Under the pieces are notes generated by a model. That model searched no databases. It saw only the letters and a program-made list of their open reading frames with translations, and was not told the DNA's origin. A program made the translations under genes and the position numbers. This document shows positions 27,405 to 35,207 of a stretch of DNA of 64,000 nt, piece by piece. Numbering within the stretch: position 1 is the first letter of the stretch; each line of letters starts with the position of its first letter. The stretch comes from Cyclobacteriaceae bacterium (GTDB lineage: Bacteria > Bacteroidota > Bacteroidia > Cytophagales > Cyclobacteriaceae): contig JANQSI010000003.1 in assembly GCA_028284125.1 (NCBI GenBank), forward strand, positions 1 through 64,000, read 5' to 3'.

Positions 27405-29342
27405 ATGAACATATACGCGAAACTTACGCTACTTTGTTTATCACTTGTACTTTTTTCCGCAGCAGTACTCTCCTTCTTTGCGGACTTGCAAGTAGAGAAA
27501 ACATTCAGGGAAAGCATCATATCAAGCATCACTCAACAGGCAGATGAGGTAAGTAGCGATATTGGTAGGTTCATCTTTTCGAGACTTAATGATGTTCGAA
27601 TGTCTGCCAAAAATCCGCACTTCACTATTACCGATTTAGGTAACGATGAGACTACAACCCGGCTTCAGGAACTAGAGAATTTAAGTGACCTCTACTACTC
27701 ATTTTCATTCTTTGATATGAACAGAGTGCGGCAAGCGGATAGTAAGAGATTATCGATTGGAAAGCAGCATACTCCTACTATTTATTGGGAAGATCTTGAA
27801 GCTGGTGAAGAGTACGTAATGGATATTTCAAACTCAGAATCAGTGGGACGGGTGGTGATGCACTTTGCTTCCACAGTTAATGATTACATTACCAATGAAC
27901 CCGTTGGGGTCCTTGTTGGACGAATTCTGGTTGATGAACTATTCAATGTTGTGGGAGATTTCTCATTAAGTGCCGATAGTTCCCGAAGACTTGATATTCA
28001 TTTGATCGATGAGGAAGGTATCATACTTTACTCGAACACCAACCCACAAGGCATGCTGGTCGATACTTACGAAAAATTTGACTTAGTAAGCACGCTTAAT
28101 GCACCTGGTGTAAATAGAATTGAGGATGAGGGCACGCTTTATTTTGTCTCCAACGAAACCGGCTATCTGGACTATGGAGGAAACAACTGGACGTTGGTGC
28201 TAAGCATTTCTAATGAAAAAGCTTACGCACCACTACAGAAGATACGTGAGCAAATCTTATGGGCCGTGTTACCCGTGATTGGTATTTCCGTCATTTTCGC
28301 ATTGATTGCAGCCAATGTATTCGTTAGACCAATTGTCCGATTGAGTAATGCTGCGAAGGAAATTGGAAAAGGGAATCTTACCGTGGAAATTCCTCAAGGG
28401 TCCAAGGATGAGGTAGGAACTTTAGCGAAACAGTTGTCAACTACCTCACAGATCTTGATAAAACGGATAGAGCAGCAGAAGATGATGAATAACAAGCTTC
28501 AAGATCAAAAAGGACGAATCGAGAAGCAGAACTCACAGCTGGAGCACGTTACGAAACAGATCACAGATAGTATCAGTTACGCTGAGCGAATTCAACGAGC
28601 TACTCTACCCCCGCTCTCAACCATTCAGAAAGTCTTTCCGGAAGCGTTTGTTATGTACAAACCGAAAGATATCATTGGAGGCGACTTTTATTGGTTCGAA
28701 AGTGTTAGAAGAGGAAACAATGAATACATGATTGTGGCATGTGCCGATTGTACTGGTCACGGGGTTCCTGGTGCAATTATGTCAATTATGGGGAGTAACC
28801 AATTGACGAATATTATCTACTACCAGAATTACATTGATCCAAAGAAAATTGTATCCCGACTTGACAAAGTGATCAAGTTCGAACTACAAAGCGAGCATGA
28901 TGATGGAACTAGTCGCGATGGAATGGAGATTGGGGTTTGTGTTATCGATCTTGATACATTGAGAATGGAATTTGCTGGTGCGGGAACACCGTTAAGGGTT
29001 TTGAAGAAGGGAAGCGAGAAAATGGATATTTACAAAAGTCCGCGACTAATGGTTGGCGGTATTGAGGGAGATGAACAAGAAGTGAATACCAAACTTAGAA
29101 AAGAAACCATCCAGCTAGAGCCTGGAGATAAGATCTACATGTCATCTGATGGTTATCAGGACCAATTCGGAGGAGAGCATGACAAAAAATTCATGAGCAA
29201 AAACTTCAACAAATTGTTAGAAGATAGTTCAGATGGATCTATGCTCGACCAAAAGCGAACGATAGAAAGAACCTTTGCCAAGTGGACCAGGAATTCCGCT
29301 CAGACAGATGATATTGTCGTACTTGGGTTTGAAATAAAATAA
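27405..29342 (+). CDS. SiaA-like sensor phosphatase (Cache-HAMP-SpoIIE/PP2C)
   Basis: This 645-residue inner-membrane protein has TM1 at about 5-26 and a periplasmic sensor domain of about 260 residues with a Cache-like strand pattern. TM2 (about 284-308), HAMP (about 305-358), a coiled coil (about 355-395) and a SpoIIE/PP2C serine-threonine phosphatase follow. Metal-binding aspartates are all present: D427 (GGDF), D448 (ADCTGHG), D582 (SDG) and D635/D636 (TDDI). This is the architecture of SiaA from Pseudomonas, which dephosphorylates SiaC. The SiaB and SiaC genes start 3.8 kb downstream, so that role is likely. The sensed signal is unknown. Confidence 0.85.
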   Translation: MNIYAKLTLLCLSLVLFSAAVLSFFADLQVEKTFRESIISSITQQADEVSSDIGRFIFSRLNDVRMSAKNPHFTITDLGNDETTTRLQELENLSDLYYSFSFFDMNRVRQADSKRLSIGKQHTPTIYWEDLEAGEEYVMDISNSESVGRVVMHFASTVNDYITNEPVGVLVGRILVDELFNVVGDFSLSADSSRRLDIHLIDEEGIILYSNTNPQGMLVDTYEKFDLVSTLNAPGVNRIEDEGTLYFVSNETGYLDYGGNNWTLVLSISNEKAYAPLQKIREQILWAVLPVIGISVIFALIAANVFVRPIVRLSNAAKEIGKGNLTVEIPQGSKDEVGTLAKQLSTTSQILIKRIEQQKMMNNKLQDQKGRIEKQNSQLEHVTKQITDSISYAERIQRATLPPLSTIQKVFPEAFVMYKPKDIIGGDFYWFESVRRGNNEYMIVACADCTGHGVPGAIMSIMGSNQLTNIIYYQNYIDPKKIVSRLDKVIKFELQSEHDDGTSRDGMEIGVCVIDLDTLRMEFAGAGTPLRVLKKGSEKMDIYKSPRLMVGGIEGDEQEVNTKLRKETIQLEPGDKIYMSSDGYQDQFGGEHDKKFMSKNFNKLLEDSSDGSMLDQKRTIERTFAKWTRNSAQTDDIVVLGFEIK

Positions 29343-29349
29343 GGTTAGA

Positions 29350-29589
29350 TCAGTAAAGAGTCAGCAGGCTTTCTTCTACCTGAGTTTCGTATAATTCATC
29401 AAGGGCTTTGTTAAGGGCGTTGAGCAGTTCGGTATCTAAATCAATATCCGTCTTTAGATCCTCCATTTCCTTCAGTGTGTGCCCTTTACTTCTGATTTTG
29501 TCCACACATTTAAGGCAAATTCGTGTCCAAGATTGAGGGCTTATATTATCGGTACACCAATTTTTATACTTACTTGCCTTAACTGCCAT
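29350..29589 (-). CDS. Small Cys-containing protein in the signalling island
   Basis: This 79-residue protein starts at ATG 29589; an in-frame TTG at 29601 would add four residues. It is charged and helical, with three cysteines (a CxxC in ICLKCVDKI) and a C-terminal acidic helix. No signal peptide. The gene follows the response-regulator gene by 12 bases and ends 7 bases from the converging phosphatase gene, so it sits inside the kinase-regulator operon. I recognise no family. It could be a small partner of the signalling proteins, but that is inference from position only. Confidence 0.6.
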   Translation of the reverse strand: MAVKASKYKNWCTDNISPQSWTRICLKCVDKIRSKGHTLKEMEDLKTDIDLDTELLNALNKALDELYETQVEESLLTLY

Positions 29590-29601
29590 TCTATCTAACA
29601 A

Positions 29602-30846
29602 TTACAATTTAAAGCCAATAATGGAAATGTCATCATTCAAGCTGTTTCCATTTTTCCACCCTTCCATTGTGCTTTCCAAAAACGTTTTTTGATCGCCCAT
29701 ACTCTTATCTTGAATAGACTTAAGCATCTCTTCGAACTTCTCAATGGAGAACTTAACACCGTCCTCATTTTCCTGGTTGTGGAAACCATTTGAGAACATG
29801 TAATAGCTCGCTCCAGGAAACATATCAACTTTCTCAGCCAACAGATCTTCAAATGAATCTGTTCTATCTCCTTTTAGAACGATCATTTCCGGACCATTAA
29901 AAATGATCATATCTTGATTAACTCCACTGAATTGAACCTTATTTGAGTTATGGTCAAATAATGCAACAGATACCTTCAAATCACATTGAAGTTCATTTGA
30001 ACCAGCTGCATCCAATTCGTACTTTAGTTCATTAATGATCTCTCCTGTATGGAAAATCTTTCGGTCGTGTGTTAAGTAGTTAAGGACTGAATCGGCAATG
30101 AGCGTCTTTAGTGCTCCAACGATTCCTTTACCATCAAATTCGATGAGTGAAACAACTGTATAATCCTCTGTTCTAAAATTCAACCTGGTGGTCCAGACAA
30201 ACTCTTCACTGAACAGATATTTTGTTTCAAACATCACAAAATGATCAGCGAACTGACGGCTTAAGTAGCGCTCATTTGGCAACATTGACTGCTGCAATAA
30301 TCCCGCGTATCGTATGCTGTCAATCAATCGCTTGTTTATCTTGTTGAGTTCTTCTGTTCTCTCCTTGACCCTGCTTTCCAATTCAACATTTGACACTTCC
30401 AGGTCCTTGATGTGCTCATCGCTATCAAGTGCTTCCTGGTAACTTTCTAGTCCTCGTTCCAGGACGCCCTTCATTTCTTCGAAATTCCAAGGCTTGGTAA
30501 TGTATTTATAGATTCCGCATCTATTGATTCCATCCTTTATCGCCTGAATGTCAGTAAATCCCGTCAGGATAATTTTTATCATATCAGGATGGTCGGGAAG
30601 AATCTTTTCCAGCAATTCTGTCCCCGTCATTTCAGGCATACGTTGATCAGTAACGATTACCTGAATTTCATTCTCCGCCAATATATCAATTGCTTCTACA
30701 GGGTTAGTAGTAGTAAATACATTGAAGTACTTTCTGAAATTAGATTTGAATACTCGCAGGTTAGTCGCTTCATCATCGACATAGAGTAAAGAGTACTTCT
30801 TTTCTCTTGGTATCCTAGCTGTTTCTTCTCGCTCTAATTCTTCCAT
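29602..30846 (-). CDS. Response regulator fused to a degenerate SpoIIE domain
   Basis: This 414-residue cytosolic protein has an intact receiver (about 18-135: D24/D25, phospho-acceptor D67 in VTDQRMPEM, T95, K118). A coiled coil (about 140-178) and a SpoIIE/PP2C-like domain (about 180-414) follow. Lined up with the neighbour at 27405, the metal aspartates are changed: GGDF to SEEF (Glu215), ADCTGHG to IEFDGKG (Glu236, Lys for His) and SDGYQDQ to SNGFHNQ (two Asn). Only NDDI is kept. The fold looks complete but catalysis is doubtful. It is a likely pseudophosphatase used for binding. The gene is 37 bases downstream of the histidine kinase stop. Confidence 0.85.
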   Translation of the reverse strand: MEELEREETARIPREKKYSLLYVDDEATNLRVFKSNFRKYFNVFTTTNPVEAIDILAENEIQVIVTDQRMPEMTGTELLEKILPDHPDMIKIILTGFTDIQAIKDGINRCGIYKYITKPWNFEEMKGVLERGLESYQEALDSDEHIKDLEVSNVELESRVKERTEELNKINKRLIDSIRYAGLLQQSMLPNERYLSRQFADHFVMFETKYLFSEEFVWTTRLNFRTEDYTVVSLIEFDGKGIVGALKTLIADSVLNYLTHDRKIFHTGEIINELKYELDAAGSNELQCDLKVSVALFDHNSNKVQFSGVNQDMIIFNGPEMIVLKGDRTDSFEDLLAEKVDMFPGASYYMFSNGFHNQENEDGVKFSIEKFEEMLKSIQDKSMGDQKTFLESTMEGWKNGNSLNDDISIIGFKL

Positions 30847-30883
30847 TTATTGTGATATCTAAGGGTTGGGGGTGCAAAATTAA

Positions 30884-32785
30884 TCAGTTACTCTCAGCTA
30901 CCTCCTTTTTACTTTCTTTCTTTATTGCAGAAACTCTCTTGGGAAGTGAAATCACAAACTCAGTCCCCTTACCTACTTCACTAGACAGATCGATCTTACC
31001 ACCATGCTTCTCAACAATTCCGTATGTAATAGACATTCCCAAACCAGTGCCGACACCTACATCTTTCGTAGTAAAAAATGGCTCCCAAATTCTATCCTTT
31101 ATCTCATCAGGAATTCCAACACCATTGTCTTTTATTCTGATTGAAACATCATTATCTGATTCTTCGGTATATATGGTAATTTCTGCATCCGCTTTGCTTG
31201 CTGGCATTGCTTGAACCGCATTATTGAGAATGTTCATGAATACCTGGTTAAGCTGGCCTGGGTAGCACTCGATCTCATTCATACTTTCATCATAGTGCTT
31301 CGTAATCGCAATCTTATCTTTTGTTTTGTTTCGAAGCAGAGTCAATGTTGCATCAATGTTCTCGTTGACATTTGCATTCTTCGCTTCTTCTTCATCAAGC
31401 CTTGAGAATACTCTAAGCCCCTTCACAATTTCAATCGTCCGACTCACACCATAGTTGACATCCTTGATCAAGTCGTCAAGCTCATCCACTATTTCTTCAT
31501 ACTCATGTTCTTCTTTGAGTTCTCTCACACTAGAGATGACTTCCTTCACATCGTCTCCCTCTTCTATTCTTGAATATTCATCTGCAATTTCACGAAGTGA
31601 TTCAATTGACATTTTGAGGGAAACCATACCACTCGAAATGAAGTTAATCGGGTTATTGATCTCATGTGCAATACCCGCTGTAAGCTGCCCAAGAGAAGCC
31701 ATTTTTTCTGAGTGAACTAGCTGAGATTGTGCACTTTTTAATGAGTTCAAGGCATTGCTAAGTTCTTCCTTAGATTTCTGCTCCAGTTCGAGCGTCGATT
31801 GAAGTTTCTTCTCCGCGAGGAAAAGTTTTTCGTTATCCTGAAGTTGCTTATCCGCAAGCTCTCGAATCTCTACTTCAGAATCTTGTAGTTTTCGGTAAGC
31901 ATCATTTAATTCATCCTGCGCTCCAATCAACTTCTCGTTAATCTTAATCTGCTCTTCTGATGACTTTAAGAGTTTCTCCTCAGATTCCTTTAGTTTCTGG
32001 TTTTTCTCCTCTAATTGTTGTCTTGATAGATACAACTTCTTATTAATGATCTTCTGTTTCTTGAAGTTGATTTTCAGTTGGTTCTCCGATTTCTGAAGCT
32101 TGACAAAAGCCTTGTTGGCAGATAGGAAATTTTCACCTGCCAGTTTTACAAGCGGCCTGAAAATAAAAAGGGCTTGTAGCAAAATAATGCCAACCAAAAC
32201 TCCGAACCCTGCATATTCTGAAAGTGATAAACTGGTACTTCTATTCTGAGCATTGTTAACGAAAAAATTTGTAATGTCTTCCTGAGCACGTTGATAATCC
32301 CTAATCGTATTTATCAAAATCTCAATTGACTTCCGTCTGGAGAGAGCATTCAGATCTGTATTGCTAGTTGTGTAGGCCACATCCAATAGGTTGACCACAT
32401 TGCTGTTGATTTCAAATTGGCTAAAGCGAACCTCCTCAAGAAGTGCTTGATATTCCTCTGTCTGAATGGGTTGACTTATTCCTAGATCAGCGTCACCATT
32501 CAAAAGTGCTTGATGCCCTTTTTGCCACTGGGGATGTATCCGCCTCAGTTCATTTTTGAAGACATTGAAATTGTTCTCCGTAGTAGAGTATCCCATCCCG
32601 ATTGCCGCCTTAACCATCTGCTGTCCCAATCGTGATTGATTTGTGGAAACTTCAATAATTTTTGGATCTTGATTGAATGATCCCGAAACTTCTTTTTGAA
32701 GTACAAATATGTAATAGGCAACAGCGCCCGCAATAAGTAAAGCAGTCAGGATGTATGCATTAGCATATAAATCCTTTTTTAACAT
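30884..32785 (-). CDS. Hybrid-type sensor histidine kinase with PilJ-like sensor
   Basis: This 633-residue membrane kinase has TM1 at about 10-30, a helical periplasmic domain resembling the PilJ N-terminal type (about 40-185) and TM2 (about 191-210). A long coiled coil (about 220-355) follows, then the HisKA region with phospho-His374 (MASLGQLTAGIAHEINNPINF region) and the HATPase (N521/N522, DNGVG 553-557, GTGLG 579-583). All catalytic boxes are intact. It has no receiver of its own. The downstream REC-SpoIIE gene 37 bases away is the natural phospho-transfer partner. It diverges from the siaB operon across a 403-base intergenic region. Confidence 0.87.
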   Translation of the reverse strand: MLKKDLYANAYILTALLIAGAVAYYIFVLQKEVSGSFNQDPKIIEVSTNQSRLGQQMVKAAIGMGYSTTENNFNVFKNELRRIHPQWQKGHQALLNGDADLGISQPIQTEEYQALLEEVRFSQFEINSNVVNLLDVAYTTSNTDLNALSRRKSIEILINTIRDYQRAQEDITNFFVNNAQNRSTSLSLSEYAGFGVLVGIILLQALFIFRPLVKLAGENFLSANKAFVKLQKSENQLKINFKKQKIINKKLYLSRQQLEEKNQKLKESEEKLLKSSEEQIKINEKLIGAQDELNDAYRKLQDSEVEIRELADKQLQDNEKLFLAEKKLQSTLELEQKSKEELSNALNSLKSAQSQLVHSEKMASLGQLTAGIAHEINNPINFISSGMVSLKMSIESLREIADEYSRIEEGDDVKEVISSVRELKEEHEYEEIVDELDDLIKDVNYGVSRTIEIVKGLRVFSRLDEEEAKNANVNENIDATLTLLRNKTKDKIAITKHYDESMNEIECYPGQLNQVFMNILNNAVQAMPASKADAEITIYTEESDNDVSIRIKDNGVGIPDEIKDRIWEPFFTTKDVGVGTGLGMSITYGIVEKHGGKIDLSSEVGKGTEFVISLPKRVSAIKKESKKEVAESN

Positions 32786-32968
32786 AAGCTTAGTTGTTGG
32801 TTCTCAAAACTGCCTCAAAATGATACCAGAAACTCACTTTTTTCAATCGTCTGAAACCACTATACATGAGACAGTATAATGACTAAAATACTATCATGTC
32901 TTTATAAAACCATGATTTTAGCAATATAATGTACCATTTGTAGACGCCATAGTTCGAAAAGTACAATT

Positions 32969-33000
32969 TGTTAATCGTCATTTCTTGGGTGTTAATCGTC
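32969..33000. promoter_or_regulatory. Direct repeat with 21-bp period upstream of siaB
   Basis: The 11-mer TGTTAATCGTC occurs at 32969-32979 and again at 32990-33000, exactly two helical turns apart. It ends 38 bases before the putative -7 element. That spacing is what paired LytTR or tandem response-regulator sites use, and the GTTAA core resembles LytTR half-sites. The binding protein is unknown. Two LytTR regulators are encoded in this window. Confidence 0.55.
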
Positions 33001-33038
33001 TATTCGGATGATTAGAATAATAAAGTCAGATAAAATTC

Positions 33039-33046
33039 TACTTTTG
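33039..33046 (+). promoter_or_regulatory. Bacteroidota -7 promoter element of the siaB operon
   Basis: TACTTTTG matches the Bacteroidota sigma-factor element TAnnTTTG exactly. Transcription would start near 33053, giving a leader of about 135 bases. No convincing -33 TTG is seen, which fits dependence on an activator at the direct repeat. Confidence 0.5.
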
Positions 33047-33188
33047 CCATGTCTTCAAAAGACAATTTTCGATAGAAAACATTATTAATTAATTAAAACT
33101 CAATACATAAGTTTAGATAGTTAAAGATTTGGTTTAATCCGATTTAAGCTTTTACTTTCCGAACTTAATAATCACTACTAGATTCTAA

Positions 33189-33755
33189 ATGGATTATTTA
33201 AGGAGTTACAAAAATATTTATGACCAAAACATCATTTTGATGTTCAAGGGAGAGCTAACGTTTGACCTTGTAACTGCAATGATTGGATCATTAGAGGAAC
33301 GACTTGACGAGATCGAAGAGAACAGAAAAGTGAAGAAGAAGTTCTACAACGTTTCTACTGAGTGTATTCAAAATCTCTACTATCATTTAGATGAGGTGAA
33401 TTCGGACGACAAGCAGATAAGTGCATATGATTCACACTCCGCTCTTATCATGATTGCCGCTCGTAAAAGATTTTACAGCTTACAGACAGGTAATTATATT
33501 CCGACTGATAAAATCGGGTTAATTCAAAAAAGACTTGATGATATAAATGCGGTATCGGCAGACGAATTACGGGCCCTATATAAGAAGGTGCTAGCAGAAC
33601 AAGAGTTTTCAGATAAAGGAACAGGTGGTTTAGGATTTATTGACATAGCTAGAAAAACCGCAGGACAGAAATTAAGATATAAATTTCAACCAGTAACCAG
33701 CTCAATTAGTTATTTCACCTTCCAGGTGAGATTACCAAGAATAGAAGAAGTTTAA
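33189..33755 (+). CDS. siaB: SiaB-family protein kinase (DUF6272)
   Basis: This 188-residue cytosolic GHKL-like protein belongs to the SiaB/DUF6272 family. It opens with Y-D-Q-N-I-I-L-M-F-K-G-E-L-T-F-D and has VSTECIQNLYYHLDE (the equivalent of the ATPase N-box), then SDKGTGGLGFIDIARKTA (the ATP-lid/G region). In Pseudomonas, SiaB phosphorylates SiaC on a threonine, opposing SiaA. It heads a plus-strand operon with siaC 46 bases later. The match in family and order is good, although Bacteroidota homologs act without a known SiaD. Confidence 0.85.
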   Translation: MDYLRSYKNIYDQNIILMFKGELTFDLVTAMIGSLEERLDEIEENRKVKKKFYNVSTECIQNLYYHLDEVNSDDKQISAYDSHSALIMIAARKRFYSLQTGNYIPTDKIGLIQKRLDDINAVSADELRALYKKVLAEQEFSDKGTGGLGFIDIARKTAGQKLRYKFQPVTSSISYFTFQVRLPRIEEV

Positions 33756-33801
33756 AAAGGAAAAAATCAGCTAATAAGGAGTTATAAATAGTCGTGGAAA
33801 T

Positions 33802-34185
33802 ATGGAAAAAGTATTCATCGAGCCAACGCGAACTACACCACTAGTCAATTTCGATCCAGATGAGGGAATCTTGGAAATGAAGGGACGGTCGAGTCCGGAA
33901 AATTCCATTGAATTTTATCAAAAGGTTTTGGATAACTTGGACGAGTACGCATTTTCCGGAGGAGATCAATTCACCGCCAACATCGCTTTCGAATATTTCA
34001 ACACGAGCTCTTCTAAGTGTCTTTTTGATGTCTTCAAGAGATTAAGCAAAATTGAAGACAGTGGAAAGACAATCACCATCAATTGGTTTTACGAAGAGGG
34101 AGACGATGATATGATGGAAGCTGGTGAAGATTACAGCGACTTACTGGATTTAGACTTCAATTTCAGAGAAATCGAGGAAGACTAG
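33802..34185 (+). CDS. siaC: SiaC-family regulatory phosphoprotein (DUF1987)
   Basis: This 127-residue acidic cytosolic protein belongs to the SiaC/DUF1987 family. The start is P-T-R-T-T-P-x-V-x-F-D-P-D-E-G and SPENSIEFYQ follows. The phosphorylation region FEYFNTSSSK places a threonine at residue 68, the same number as the Thr68 of Pseudomonas SiaC as I recall it. Unphosphorylated SiaC there activates the diguanylate cyclase SiaD, but no GGDEF protein is seen in this window. Its output partner here must be something else, possibly the next gene or the REC-pseudophosphatase. Confidence 0.87.
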   Translation: MEKVFIEPTRTTPLVNFDPDEGILEMKGRSSPENSIEFYQKVLDNLDEYAFSGGDQFTANIAFEYFNTSSSKCLFDVFKRLSKIEDSGKTITINWFYEEGDDDMMEAGEDYSDLLDLDFNFREIEED

Positions 34186-34203
34186 TAAGATCGAATACGT
34201 TGC

Positions 34204-34725
34204 ATGGATAAGAGTCAAGACCTTTATTACGATGAGATTAACAGTCTCAGAAAGTTCAGATCAAAAATTGATAGCCATGCGGTTTACAAAGAAGATCTCG
34301 ACTCTTTTTCTGACGAATATGAAGAGTTAATTGCGCAGGCCAAGGTAATCACTCGCGTCTCCGATAGACTTCAGAAAAAACTGGATAACGCCAACATCCA
34401 AATTAAGGATCAAAACGAGGAGATCAAATTCAAAAACATTGAGCTGAAGGATACAGTTGATCAGTTGGCTCAGGCCAGAGTGGGAAAACGTGCTTCCACT
34501 ATCATGTTATCGGTAGCTCTAATCCTTTTTATTCTCGAGCAAATATTTATTGAACCACTTATTGAACAAAACATAGACATTCCTTATGTCGGCCTTGGGA
34601 TTCTTGCAGTCCTGTTTGTGATTGTTAAAGTACTTGAATCATCACTTGAGAAGTATTTCATGAACAAGGAAAAAACAAAAATCCTAGAAGCTGAGAAAAA
34701 ACAAGAGGAACAAGGATGGAGCTAG
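34204..34725 (+). CDS. Coiled-coil membrane protein in the sia operon
   Basis: This 173-residue protein has a long coiled coil (about 30-95, many Lys/Glu heptads), two transmembrane helices (about 97-117 and 126-145) and a charged C-terminal helix. No signal peptide; both ends should face the cytoplasm. It follows siaC by 18 bases and overlaps the next gene by 10 bases, so it is an integral part of the operon. I recognise no named family. A role as membrane-anchored partner or effector for SiaC is inference from position. Confidence 0.75.
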   Translation: MDKSQDLYYDEINSLRKFRSKIDSHAVYKEDLDSFSDEYEELIAQAKVITRVSDRLQKKLDNANIQIKDQNEEIKFKNIELKDTVDQLAQARVGKRASTIMLSVALILFILEQIFIEPLIEQNIDIPYVGLGILAVLFVIVKVLESSLEKYFMNKEKTKILEAEKKQEEQGWS

Positions 34726-35207
34726 ATCCTAGACAAAACAAAATTGCTTCTCAACTCAAAAAGAGATCTCTACTCTCAATTTTTCTGTTTAAAAACTTAC
34801 CAATGGCCTGGATTGCCGGGCTCAGAGTGGAAGAACTCACTGCTGAAAAGTGTGTCACCTCCATCCCCTACAAACGGTTAAATAAGAATCCATTTCGATC
34901 AATCTATTTTGCTGTCTTAAGTATGGCAGCTGAATTTTCAACTGCAGTCAGTTGCTCACTGGCAGTTACAGGTAAAAAACCATCCGTAGCTTTGATTATT
35001 GTTGACCTAAAAGCTACATTTCTAAAGAAAGCTACAGATCGTGTTTACTTCACGTGTGAGGAAGGCTTGAAGTCTTTTCAAGCAGTAGAAAAATGTATCT
35101 CAACCGGAGAAGCGGAAACGGCAACTTTGAAGACTGTTGGGAAAATGAAAGATGGAACGAAAGTCGCAGAATTCGAATTTACCTGGTCATTTAAGCAGCG
35201 GTCATAG
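34716..35207 (+). CDS. DUF4442 hot-dog-fold protein, possible thioesterase
   Basis: This 163-residue cytosolic protein has the hot-dog pattern of DUF4442 (related to acyl-CoA thioesterases). It contains W-I-A-G-L-R-V-E-E-L-T-A-E-K-C and an N-K-N-P-F-R-S-I-Y-F-A-V-L-S-M-A-A-E central helix, then strands with DLKATFLKKATD. The start codon overlaps the preceding gene by 10 bases, implying coupled translation. Its 3' end overlaps the converging YihY gene by 6 bases. The link between a thioesterase-like protein and Sia signalling is unexplained. Confidence 0.78.
   Translation: MELDPRQNKIASQLKKRSLLSIFLFKNLPMAWIAGLRVEELTAEKCVTSIPYKRLNKNPFRSIYFAVLSMAAEFSTAVSCSLAVTGKKPSVALIIVDLKATFLKKATDRVYFTCEEGLKSFQAVEKCISTGEAETATLKTVGKMKDGTKVAEFEFTWSFKQRS

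Larger units (their letters stand above)
32786..33188. other. Divergent regulatory region between kinase and siaB operons
   Basis: This 403-base AT-rich intergenic region lies between divergent operons. It contains the direct repeat TGTTAATCGTC at 32969-32979 and 32990-33000 and a promoter -7 element at 33039-33046. About 140 bases then lead up to the siaB start, a long untranslated leader with TTAATTAATTAA near 33085. No coding frame is apparent. The kinase promoter should lie near 32786-32880. Confidence 0.6.
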
